64,000 nucleotides of DNA from Cenococcum geophilum 1.58 (lineage: Eukaryota > Ascomycota > Dothideomycetes > Gloniales > Gloniaceae), in NCBI GenBank assembly GCA_001692895.1, contig KV748228.1, positions 311,344-375,343 of the forward strand. The letters run 5' to 3'. The position numbers and the translations under genes were made by a program. Under the pieces are notes generated by a model that was not told the origin of the DNA, made no database searches, and saw only the letters and a list, made by a program, of their open reading frames with translations. Positions 35,116 to 46,129 of the stretch are shown here, in pieces (the first letter of the stretch is position 1; each line of letters begins with the position of its first letter).

Positions 35116-35377
35116 ACACTAATTTAAAGTCTTTGTACGACTGTCTTGTCTAATAAGAAACTACGCAAGAGAAACGCTTAATAATTGATATTGATGGAGA
35201 CACTAACCCTACGGATGCTATGACAAAGGGCAAGCCTTATACGGCACTATTATAGCTTATTAACACGAACCGAGTTGAATTACGGGCCGTAGGGTAGGTT
35301 AAACGAACGGATTCGGCTTTGGTAGGTATGGACTTGCACCATACAGAGCCAGCCGCTAAGGCGCTAGTAGTAGGTGA

Positions 35378-35423
35378 GCCAATAGCGATTTTCTATCCCG
35401 GGGATGGAAAATCCTAATTGGCC
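35378..35423 (+). repeat. Palindrome near the Copia-A2 3' end
   Basis: GCCAATAGCGATTTTC, then TATCCCGGGGATG, then GAAAATCC..ATTGGCC: an imperfect 46-bp palindrome homologous to 21319-21363 of Copia-C. Confidence 0.75.
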
Positions 35424-35590
35424 GGTTTAACGGTATGGTAGAATCCAACAGGCGACACGCTCTAGGATTGAAGGTGGAGCTATTACGTATTATAGACGGA
35501 AGAGCTAGTTATTGCGTATACGCTACAAATAGTCTAGAAGTAGACTTGACCTTAAAGTGTAAATTAGCCTTCTTTTTAGAGTTGCTCTAG

Positions 35591-35647
35591 TGTTAGAACG
35601 TTAATTACGTAATGTAGTCACGAGACTATAAAGCAAGACTAACTGTT
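35591..35647 (+). repeat. Copia-A2 3' LTR, left fragment
   Basis: First 57 bp of the LTR (TGTTAGAACG...), cut by Gypsy-A1. The last five bases, CTGTT, are the target duplication. Confidence 0.85.
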
Positions 35648-35859
35648 TGTTAGCGACTTAGTCAATCGAGGCACGAGCACGGTAAGAGGGACGCGCAAGC
35701 CTGTACAATTGGTAGTCTATAAACGAGGATCTAAAGCTAGAGAAAGGAAAGGAGAAGAAGAGCAGCGCTAGTCGAAGTAGGGTTCTTTTTATACGGTCTT
35801 TTAGTCACGTGACCGCGAAGTTCTACCAAGTTCTGCTAGGTTCTGCCAGTGCCGTAATA
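35648..35859 (-). repeat. Gypsy-A1 LTR (left copy)
   Basis: Plus strand TGTTAGCGAC to GTGCCGTAATA; 212 bp. Contains two TTCTGC(C/T)A(G)G steps near its right end. Confidence 0.88.
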
Positions 35860-35959
35860 TTACCCCCCCCTTTGCAAAAGCCTGCCCTTAGGCTTTGTAG
35901 TCCGTATTATGCTTATAGGGCGTTTTTATCTTTATATTCTTCTAGTAGCTTATCGTCTT

Positions 35960-38900
35960 TACTATACTAGTACTCCATCTACTCGTCTAGGTACTTTAAG
36001 GGTTCTAGTTTATTAGGGTAGCGGTTATAGAATTCTTAAAGCTTATAGGGACTGCCAATAAAGTTCTATATAGGGTACTAGGTAGGATTTAGGTTATAGC
36101 CTTTCCAACTAACGCGGTACTTTAGCGTTTTCCTTACTAGTTTATAGGCTAGTACTTCTTTAATTTCCCATTCGTTATCGCTATTAACTTAAATTAGTAG
36201 GGGAGGTTCGTTCTTTTATCTAGGTAATAGGTCGTTTATAGCTTTCTATAGCTTATCCAGCGAGAAAACGGGGTAAACCTTAATTAAATCCGGGAGCTTT
36301 ACTTTATATAAGTTACCTATCTTCTTAAGGACCTTATACGGTCCCGCCATCTAATAGTCTAGCTTATAGCTAGGCCGTTCCATCTTTTAGTTCTTTATTA
36401 TAACCTAGACTATATCGCCTACGGTAAAGTTAGGTTCGCGCCTATACTTATTTACCTACTATTCTATTAATTTTTAGGCCTTTTCTAGATTTATACGGGC
36501 TACCGTCCAGACTTCCTCTAAGCGCTTAGCGTACTACTAGGCTTCCTTATAAGATAGTTTCTTGCGTACAGTCTATAGTCCTTCTAGTCTATCTTAGTTA
36601 AAGCTTATTTAGGGTAAATACCCTATTTCTAGTTAGATAGATGTAAATCCTATAGAGTTATAGGGTAGGGTCGCCTGGGCGTAGTCTATTAGGGGTAGTA
36701 GTTTGCCCTAGTTATCCTAGAAGTAGTTAATAAAAGGCCGGAGTCTCTAATCCAAATATTGATTTATAATCTCCGTCTAGCCGTTTATCTGGGGGTAGTA
36801 TACTATAGAGAGCTTTAGCCTAATACCTAGGATCCAGGTAAACTCGTTCTAGAAGGCCGATATAAATTGCGGGCTATAATTAGATATAATAGTATCTAGT
36901 AGTCCGTAAATACGGTAGACGTAGTAGATATATAGTTAGGCCGCCTCCTTAGCATTAATATTCTTATAATAGGGAATTAAGAATGGGCGCTTGCTAAAGC
37001 AGTTAACTAGAATTATAACTATATTATATCTATCGCGGTCTATTAGTAGCTTATAGAAGTCTATAGAGATATACTGCTAGGGGCGGTCGGGTATTAGGAG
37101 AGGTTTTAATAGTCCTAGGGTCTTATCTCGTGGAATTGTAGATCTACGGCAGCTGTTGCAGTTCCGTATATAACGGTTAATATTTATAATTATTCCGGGC
37201 TAGTAGTAGCGGTTACTAATAATCTTACGGGTCTTATTTTTTTTAGGGTAGGCCGTAGAGACCTAGGTATAAGCTTTGGTAATAAGCTGGGTCTATAAGT
37301 TCTATTTCTTAGCTACTACTAGCCGTTCCTAGTGCTTAAGTAGTCCGTTTTTGAGGGACTATAGGCTAGCAACGTTCTTTACCTTTTTATAGTATTCCTG
37401 TAGAGAGGGGGTTGTTTAGTTGGCCTATAGTAGTTTATTAATAAGGTTAAGTTTAGAGGAGTTAATAGAATATATCTTGGCGCCTAAGGAGTCCGTACTT
37501 AGTTCTGCCCATATTTAGGGGTTAAGGTATTTTGGTTATAGTAGCGTCTAAGTCTATAGTAAGATCTTTATAGCCGTCTAGTTATTTAGGTCTTGCTTAT
37601 ACCTTATAAGAGCGTCTATACGGTTTATAGCGCCTAGTCTATATATAATTAAGAAGTTAAACTAAGATAGGGTATCCGCCTAGCGTACCTACTAGGCTAT
37701 AAGGGTCTTAGTTATTATAAAGTATTCTAGGGCCTTATAATCTAAAACTATCTTAATTAGCTTAGGGGTCCCCTCTAGCTATATACGCTAGTGCTAAAAG
37801 CTAGAGATAATAACTAGCATTTCTTTATTATGGATGTGGTAATTTAGCTTAGTATCTATTATAGTCTTTAAATAGTATATAATAGGGTGCCACTCTTCGT
37901 CCGGTTACTTTTAGGAAAAAACACTAGCTATTATACCGTCTAAGGCATCAGTTTCTAGTATTAAGGGCCATTTTAGGTTAAAATAGGTAAGTAGGGGAGC
38001 CGATACTAGCCGTTTCTTAAGCTTATTAAAGGCCTGCCTATATATAGCGTTAAAGTNAAANNGCTNGTNTTTTNTAGTAAGANGGTTAANAGGCNNGGNN
38101 ATNNTNCTATAGTNCTTAATAAAGNNTTAGTAGAAGTTATAAAACCCTAAAAAGGATTATACCCCCTTTACGGTCCGTGGGGGTGCCTACTAGTTAATTA
38201 CGGCCGTTTTCTTTAGGTTGGTTTTAATTCCGTTTATACTAATAATAAAACCTAGGTACTTTATACGCTTAATACTAAACTCTAACTTTTTAATATTAAC
38301 CTAGAGGCTAGCCTTGCGGAGCCGTTATAGGACTTTATAAACGTGCTCCTTATATTCTAGCTTGTTCTTAGAGTAAATTATAATATTATCTAAATAGGCC
38401 GTATAGAAATCGTTAAGGTAGTTAAAGAGTATATCGTTTATATACCGCTGGTATATAGCTAGTTTATTAGTTAGTTTAAAAGGGAGCACTTTATATTTAT
38501 ATGTTCCGTAACAGGTCTAAAATATAGTAAGATCTTTAGACTTAGGGTTTATCCTAATTTAGTAAAAGGCCTAGCGGATATTAAGCTTTATAAAGACCTT
38601 AGCTCTACTTATTTGGGCTAGAGTCTTATTAAGTAGGGGCAGCGAATAGCAATTTTTGTGGGTTATATTATTTAGCTTACGGTAGTTAATATAAAAGCGG
38701 AGTCCTCTATTTAGCTTTTTAATAAAGAGAATAGGCCAGGTAAAAGGGGCTTAGCTAGGCTTAATAAAGCCCTTATTTAGGTTATTAATAAGATACTACT
38801 TTATAGCCTGCAATTTAGTAATAGACTGCTTATAAAGGGGGCTAAAGCTAAGGGTGTTTTCTTTACCCTACTTAATCTTAATCTTATAGTTATATAGTTA

Positions 38901-41110
38901 GTAAGGTAGAAGTATATTAGACACTGCTTTAGAGAATACGTCCTTAAATTTCTGGTGTTAATAGGGCAGCTTTTATTCTACTAGTTCCTTATTTATAAGC
39001 TCGCTTTTTTATCTACTAAGCTTATTTCTCTTTTCCTTAATTATTTAATTAATTTTATATAAGCTCGTTATAAAGGCGACAGTATTAGGCTGAACTAAGT
39101 TCTGGTAGAATCCTATAGTACTAATATAGCAGATATTAACTAGTAGGAAGTCCGCTAGTTTCCTTACAGCCGTTTTCCGGACCATATTTTACAGTTTAGG
39201 GTTTATAATCTTTCTTAGCTCCTATTCTATCTTCTATAGGTTATCCCTCTAATCTATTAGTTTAGTGTAACGTCTAACATCCCTTACTATTTTTCGTAGC
39301 TATATAGGGCCTAAGCTCTCTATAGGGGGCTTTTTTAGGTTACTACTAACTTCCTAGGTCTTTAATGCGGGTGGCGTGATATAGGTAGTCTGGGGGTAAT
39401 GTAGTATACGGATTCGTTGCGAATTAAGCTATATATCTTTCTTAAAGGCCTAATCCCTACGCATAGCATTAGCCTAGTAAATAGTATTAATCTAGGGCCG
39501 TATGAGGTTTTCTATTATAATGCTAATTTCTTTTATAAAGGAAGGGGTTGGGGGTAGGGTTTTAGGCTAGGTAAGCCGTCTACTTTATATATTAAGCTGT
39601 AAGCCTAAATAGGCTAGCTATTTTCGCCCTAAAATTATATTATAGCTACCTAGGTCCGTAATAAGGAAGGGGGCGTTATACTACCTTTGTCTATTAACAC
39701 GGAGGTAAATCCGTAAGATAGTTATAATAGGTAGTCCTATCTACCTATTATACCCGCGGATAGAAATTAGTTTAGGCAGTTCTTTAATAGGTGCATTTAG
39801 AAAGTTAGCTAGCTTTACGGTATACTAGGTGTCTATTAAGGTAAAGGTATTTACTTTAGAGTTAGCTAAAGTAAAGGTTAAAACTTAGTATCTATTATGG
39901 AATAAAGTATAAGGGATAATATAGCTTTTTTTACTAACTAGCTAACCCAGATTAATATCTAACATATTAATCCCTTTTAACCCTAAAAAGGAGTCTTCCT
40001 CTAGGGTTCCTCTTTTTCTAACTCCGCACTATCCTCCTGGATTAATAGAACCTTGTCCACTTTTGCGTTTATTAGGTAATCCCTTATATAGTAACCTTTT
40101 TATCCGTAAGAGAAGCAAGCTCCTTAATTACTAAGGGCCTGTATATAGGGGTTGCTATATATAGGCTAAGCATTTACCGGACCTATAGTAGGGCTAGCCA
40201 TACGGCTAGCTACTAAATTGGTGGTAGGCTATATAGGTGGTGCTATAGGGGTTGCCGATTATGCTAGGGCATTGCGGGCCGTTCTTATATTGCTTATAGT
40301 CTAATTTAAAGGGTTTTTAGCTTTATACCGTTCGGTATATACCTTAATTCGGCGGAGGCCTTAGTTAATAGCTAAGCACTAGTCTATAAGTTCCTTTAGC
40401 GTCTATATAATAGTAAAAACTAGTAGTACGGCTTACTATAGGTCTAGGGTAAGCTTATTAAATAGGTCTAGCATTAGATCTTTCTAGGGAATTTAAGCCT
40501 AGCTAGCTAGGTACAGAAAGCGGGTCTAAAAGGCTAAGAAGGTCTCTATTGTTTTCATATTTAGGCTTTTATAATTAAGTTAGGCGTTCTATACTTTAAA
40601 GGGGTCCTTATAAATAGAAGACAGGTAGATAATTATCTCTTCTTTAGAGAGGAAGGGCTCTACTAAGTCCTATGCGTACCGCGGACGTAGGTGCGTCTAT
40701 GCATCCCTGCTGGTATGGCCAAAGATATAGGCCATTTTAGCCTAAGTGGTAGGGAAGTGGTCCGTATTAACTTCGAGCTTATCCTATAATTAAAGCTTCC
40801 AATTATTAAATATAGGGTTAGTTCCGTCTATAAGCAATGGGGGGTCTATAACCTTTATAGACTGCAACGATACTAATACTATACGTTAGGCTAGAGCCTT
40901 AAGGACTATAGTAAGTCTCTAGGTGTCTAATAATTCCTTACTAGGCGTAGGGGGTTTTCTGGCTTTAAGCAGCTCTTAAAGTCATTTAATTTCGGCATTA
41001 GCTGCTACAAGCTCCACTTAGGAGTTTAAGTTAGTTGCTATTTTACTATTGGAGGTATTTAAGGGTCCTACGGCTACTTTGCCGGCTGCTGTATTTCTTA
41101 GCATTATGGT
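35960..41110 (-). pseudogene. Gypsy-A1 gag-pol-chromodomain relic
   Basis: Minus strand: gag about 41.1-40.0 kb; aspartic protease about 39.9-39.6 kb; reverse transcriptase about 38.8-38.1 kb, whose catalytic motif now reads YLDN instead of YLDD; RNase H about 37.95-37.6 kb; integrase about 37.3-36.4 kb; C-terminal chromodomain about 36.2-36.0 kb (EWEIKEVLAYKLVRKTLKYR, SWKGYN). Stops are frequent. The family is the same as the plus-strand element at 60630. Confidence 0.85.
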
Positions 41111-41308
41111 ATAGTTATTAGGGTAACCTTTAGTAAGATTTTACAGGGGTTCTAATCTGTGCGTATTCTATAGGTCTTATTATTCTTTTCTATTCTTCTA
41201 GTTTTAGTAATATTCTTTAGGTCTAATTCTATGTTCTATTCTAGTTCGTAGTCTGTAAATATATTTAAGTTCCTTCTTAGAAAAAAAGGGTAGTTAAGCT
41301 TTAGATAA

Positions 41309-41520
41309 TGTTAGTGACTTAGTTAATTAAGGCATGAGCACGGTAAGAGGAACGCGTAAGCCTATACAATTAGTAGTCTATAAACGAGGATCTAAAGCTA
41401 GAGAAAGGAAAGGAGAAGAAGAGCAGCGCTGGTTAAAGTAGGGTTCTTTTTATGCGGTTTTCTAGTTACGTGACCGCGAAGTTCTACCAAGTTCTGCCAG
41501 GTTCTGCCAGTGCCGTAACA
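41309..41520 (-). repeat. Gypsy-A1 LTR (right copy, element 5' end)
   Basis: Plus strand TGTTAGTGAC to GTGCCGTAACA; 212 bp. Confidence 0.88.
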
Positions 41521-41525
41521 CTGTC

Positions 41526-41638
41526 TAACCTTAGAGCAACCCCTTTCTTCGAGACAACAACTAACTACTAACTTTAACACCGTATACGTACCACTATAAG
41601 TAATATTTATGCACGTTAATAAAGCGAGTATACCGACA
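41526..41638 (+). repeat. Copia-A2 3' LTR, right fragment
   Basis: Remaining 113 bp, ending TATACCGACA. With the left 57 bp it makes 170 bp, equal to the 5' LTR. Confidence 0.85.
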
Positions 41639-41643
41639 ATTAA

Positions 41644-41880
41644 TAAATATAAATAATATAAAATAATATAAAATAATATAAATATATACTTAGCAATTAG
41701 TATTTTTTTAGTTAATATTTTTATAGTAAATTAATATATTTTAATTAACTATAACTTAGTATAAGTAATATTTATATATATAAATTTACTATTATTATAT
41801 TTTATATTAATTAAATATTATTATTAGTATGCTTTAACAACGTGCAGAATATATATATTACAATAATATATACTATACGG
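41644..41880. other. AT-rich spacer
   Basis: Near-pure A/T sequence between Copia-A2 and Copia-D. No frame and no named repeat. Confidence 0.5.
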
Positions 41881-42169
41881 TGTTATTAGTGGATTATTGT
41901 TTTTCTACTTATGACGCGCGTCATATATATATATTAGGCGCGTCCTACTATATTCTGCTATGTTCTGCTACCTCGCCATTAGCTCACTTACTATTAGCGT
42001 GTTGGCTATATCCTGCCATATTCTGCCATCGCACTATTGGTTCGCTTATTACTAGCGTATTAGCCGTCCTCGCGATATATCTAACGCTTTTAGCTATACT
42101 AGGAGTACTTTAGAAAATATAAAGAACTAGTAGGCTATAACTATATAGTCTAAGAAATCTATATATACA
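41881..42169 (-). repeat. Candidate Copia-D 3' LTR
   Basis: Begins TGTTATTAGT and ends TATATACA on the plus strand, next to the Copia-D RNase H end. The partner LTR is outside the window, so these bounds are a guess from TG..CA ends. It contains several TTCTGC(C/T)A motifs like those of the copia tails and Gypsy-A LTRs. Confidence 0.35.
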
Positions 42170-42209
42170 CTTCTCCTCCCTTCCTTCCCTACCCTATGCC
42201 TCTAAATTA

Positions 42210-45017
42210 ATGCTATTATTAGTAGAACGTTCTACCCATTCTACTATCTCCAACTTAATTTAGTTTATATTAATAAGTTGCTTAAGGGCTAATAATGGTT
42301 TGCTTTTAGTTATAGCGTCTATAGGGTTGCTATCTCCGTTAATCTACTTAACTTTAGCTATTTTACGTCTTTCGTATAACTGGTGTAGGCATATAATATT
42401 AATTATAAGTCTCTTCTCCTATATTGTTCCTAGCTTAATAAGGCATTTATAAATTAACTTGGAATTAGTATAAAGGATAAGCGGTAGGCTAATATTAAGT
42501 TGTAGTTTAACTATAGCCTTAATTGCAGCGCCGATGTTAAAACTATAGGCTATAGTGTATAATTCGGAGGCTAATACGCTTTTAGTAACTCTTTTACACT
42601 TAACTAAGGACCAGTAGACGATGTTCGCCTTATTTAATAAGTTTGCTAGTACTAGGATATATTTAATTTATAATAAAAGGTCCTTATTATTTATAAATAA
42701 GGAATCGGTGAATATAAGCAGTTAAAGTATCTCTATGTTAAGTTTAACAAAGCTTAAACCTCTTATTAAGTTTTTAATTTACCACTAAATTCTCTTATTG
42801 AGTAGTTTTATGTCTTTCTCGTTAGGGTTAATTACCTAGATAGCGTAAAATAAATTAAAAAAAGCTTTAGGCTGGCATATGGACGCAATATAAGCTCCTC
42901 TTACTCGTTAGGTAACGTATTGGTCCTTAGGTATAAGTGCTATATAAATAGTACCTCTAGAGCTAGTTGTTGTAATAGCTTCCTTAATATTAATAAGGGT
43001 TAGGTTCTAGTATTGGCGCTTCTATATAAGTATAATTATATAGTCCTATTATTAAATAATGCCTTTATTAAACTTAATTGGGTACTCTGGTGTAAGGTAC
43101 TCGCGTTCCTTAGTTAAAAACTTTGCTTTTTTAATCTTTTTTTGTTCTAAAGCTACAAAAACCAAATTAGCTAAGAAGAGGGTATTATTAGTCTAAAGGC
43201 TAACTATTCTAAAGCTTATAGAATTATTAAGGTGGAGTAAGCAGGGGTCGTAAGTAGATTGGTTTATATTTAACTCCTTAGTATAGTAGTTGTAATAGGT
43301 CTTAAACTAATAATTGCCTACTTTTAGGATGCCGTATAAAGGTCTAATAACCTTAAGAATTGTGCCTTATAAGACTCTAAGTGCTATACCAAGTTTAAGA
43401 GGTGCTCGGATATAGAAGTCTTAATTTAGTTTTATAATTAACTAAACGTAGGCTTATAAGATGTCTTGTAAGTAAAGGTATATATTATTAGTTTGGGTTA
43501 TAGCCGTAATATAAAGAATAAGGCGTTAGCTAACTCGTTAAATTGTAGGTAATTGGGTTAGTACGAGGTCTTTTTCTAGGTTATTATAGGCCTGTATAAC
43601 TAGTCTTAATTTCTTAAAGGCCTTATTAGTACCAGGATTCTTAATTTTATTAATAAATCTAGAGTTAAATACTCTATTGCCTTAAGGTACGTCCTTAATA
43701 TTAACTAATTTAAAGACTCCTTTCTTAAATAGTCCTTTGACCTTTTTCTGTTATAAGGCTGTAAACTAACTATTAGTTTTATTCTTATCTTGTAAGTATA
43801 TAAATATATTTATAGTATTAACTATAATAGGATACTTGCATGGTTTGCCTTATCCTTATTTAACTAGTTAAGGTTCCTAAGGTAGTTCCACAATTAACTA
43901 AGGTAGTTCGTTCTCGTTATTAGGTTATACGTCCTCTATATCTCTAGGTTCTTATAAGTATAGTTTTATAATTATACTGCGAAAGTTAATAGGGCTATAG
44001 GGGAGTTATATAGTATAGGTTTTATTATTAATACTAAGTAGATTATAGGGACCTAACTAGAAACTAGGCTGGCCTATAGGTCCTTCTCTCCATGCCAGTA
44101 TAAGTAAGTTAAGTAGTAGGTCGTAAATTGCGGTTATTTTAGGGCCGTTGCGTATATTAAGAGTATTTACTACTTAACGTTTGGCTTTAATCTTCTTAAC
44201 TTCTTCTATGGCTTTCTTAAGGGCTGTAGCTCGTTATGTAATTATAGGGTTAGGTGTATTGGATTCTACTATGCGTGGGTAAGCTTTAAATACTAGCAAG
44301 GTAGGTATAAGGCTGTTAGGGCCTACTAAATTGTTAATTGCCTTAAAAGCCATTTATAGAGCTATATCTTTATTAATGTCTAGTAGTTTTGTGGTAATAA
44401 TACGGTATATACGGCAAAGGGGACTATAATAGCGTTCTACCATTCTAATTAAGTTATGGGCTTTAATAGGTACGCTTTTTATAATCGTTCTAAATATTAT
44501 AGCGTACTGCTTAAATTTCTTACTTATAAAGTTCTTGCCTGCATTATATATAATTATATTAAAAGGTCCCAAATATATATCGATCTAGTATATTTATAGT
44601 ACATCCTATATATATTTAGCGTTAATACTTTATAGCTATCTGCCAGCTTAAAATCGTGTTCCTTTATTAACAATATATAGAAGGGGTGCGCCGTTAATGT
44701 ACATAATGTTAACTATAATTAAGTAGTTGAAATTAATATTATTATATATTATAAATCTAAATCTGCCGGGTAATTTTCCGTGTTTTTAATAATGATGGTA
44801 GTAGCGTATAAGATAGTCTAAGGTCTTACTGTTAACATTATATCCTAAGCGCTTAAGTACTCGCGTAAGGCGCTTAACTAAAGGGTAGCTAAAACGGCAA
44901 TATAGTCGTTTTAGTTCTATATCAGTTAAGTAGTAAGGGTTTTACTTAAATAACTTAGTTAAATAAGTACGTAGGGATGTATTTTAAAGTAGGAAAGGGT
45001 AGCTAAAATGATATACG
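42210..45017 (-). pseudogene. Copia-D pol relic
   Basis: Minus strand from right to left: GAG-pre-integrase about 44.95-44.78 kb; integrase about 44.7-44.1 kb, including the open piece 44572-44354 (NAGKNFISKKFKQYA); reverse transcriptase about 43.8-42.85 kb; RNase H about 42.7-42.2 kb (VKWINGDSN near 42.34 kb). Many stops. Confidence 0.8.
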
Positions 45018-45443
45018 TGTAACGGAACCTTGTAGTAGGAACTACAATGGGTTCTGTTAATAGGCTAAGTGTATAGGAAATACAAAGACAGTAGTTAACA
45101 ACGTAATAACAACTGGTAGAGTAGTTGCCTAATAGATTAACTCCAATTATATTCTAAGAATTACTATAAGGAAGGAACTATCTAGGTAGGGACTAAGGGT
45201 CCTTAAATACACAACCGTACTTCTATAAAATCCTTTTTATACATAATATACATCTTATATATAAGGTACCTAAGTTCTTCTTATTCCTCTTATTTAATAC
45301 GTAGCATATTATATAACCTCGATTACCATTCCTTATTACATAGTTCTACTAGTTCTATCCTAGACCGTACTTATATTAACTAACTAGCTTCTTCCAACTC
45401 TTCTTTAAGTAGTTATAANATTNTACTTAAAGCGTNNNTAATA
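45018..45443 (-). repeat. Gypsy-B LTR (left copy)
   Basis: Starts TGTAACGGAACC; its last bases fall in an N-rich stretch. 426 bp, equal to the right copy. Ns continue into the adjacent internal sequence to about 45500. Confidence 0.85.
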
Positions 45444-46129
45444 CNATCTCCCTCCTNNNTATCTTNGTCNTTAAAGATNCCTANNATNTNNAAGTNGNTT
45501 ACTAGAGGTATAATATCCGTTTAATTAATTTAGTTAATATTATTACTCATTATACCTAAAGCAATTTCTTCTTTATACGCCTAACGTCGTGCCCGTACTG
45601 TTGCTGCGATATTATCTCTTAGTGAGATTATACCGTCTCCATATTCTCGTTGTGCGAAAGAGGGGCTAGTATATATTGCGTTGGCGAGTCCTTTATCTCG
45701 GTAACCCTCCTCTTATTTAAAGTGCACTAAAGCAAACGTTTAATTGTCTTGCGATATTCGCTCTACTTCTAATGCTAAATATATGTAACTTATTACTCTT
45801 AATAGTCGTCTAGTTCCCTAATTAATTTGTCTTAGGGTCTTGTGTTTAATCTACTACTATATAGCTAGATAGTGAACTATCTTAAGCTCTTACTAAGTTA
45901 GAACGTTCTTATAATGCGGAATAGAAGGCCCTAAATACTCGCATCGCGGCGTCTACTTGTCTTCTTTATCTTAAGAAAGTGCGTAAGAAGGTCCGTTCTA
46001 AGGAGTAGAAACTTATAGAATAAGGTCTTTAGGAACTGGGTAATAAGAGAACTAACTCTCCTCCTATAGTGAAGGGAATAACTCTAAGTAGTTTGGCAGT
46101 TGCTCTTCCTAGGTCCCCCTTAGGTAACT

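Larger units (their letters stand above)
33808..35330 (+). pseudogene. Copia-A2 truncated gag and RNase H remnants
   Basis: gag N-terminus from about 33808 (MEINWKERIAKY, with fewer stops than Copia-A1). Comparison with Copia-B shows about 400 bp of gag missing at 34572 and a second join near 34795. The sequence homologous to copia resumes near 35117 in RNase H (NLKSLYDCLV; then DAMTKGKPYTAL near 35.2 kb). Integrase and reverse transcriptase are absent. Confidence 0.8.
35648..41520 (-). mobile_element. Gypsy-A1 chromovirus-type LTR retrotransposon (5873 bp)
   Basis: 212-bp LTRs at 35648-35859 and 41309-41520; target duplication CTGTT/CTGTC (one transition). Internal order read on the minus strand is gag, protease, reverse transcriptase, RNase H, integrase, chromodomain: Ty3/gypsy. 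A run with many Ns at about 38057-38131 interrupts the reverse transcriptase. Confidence 0.92.
32944..41638 (+). mobile_element. Copia-A2, internally deleted retrotransposon split by Gypsy-A1
   Basis: 170-bp LTRs and the duplication ATTAA (32939-32943, 41639-41643). The 3' LTR starts at 35591 and is cut at 35647; it resumes at 41526 after Gypsy-A1 and one target copy. The internal region is only about 2.5 kb: a piece of gag is missing near 34572, and nearly all of pol is replaced by a foreign segment at about 34.80-35.12 kb, after which the RNase H end resumes. It is a non-autonomous derivative. Confidence 0.9.

Noticed and set aside
38057..38131. N-rich stretch as a biological feature
   Set aside because: Unresolved bases in a high-copy, RIP-diverged element are most simply assembly or consensus ambiguity; similar Ns occur at 6825-6915, 45419-45500, 56225-56260 and 59096-59097.
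41880..42113. 77-codon plus-strand frame
   Set aside because: Lies in the candidate Copia-D LTR; composition reflects TTCTGCC-type repeats and AT runs.
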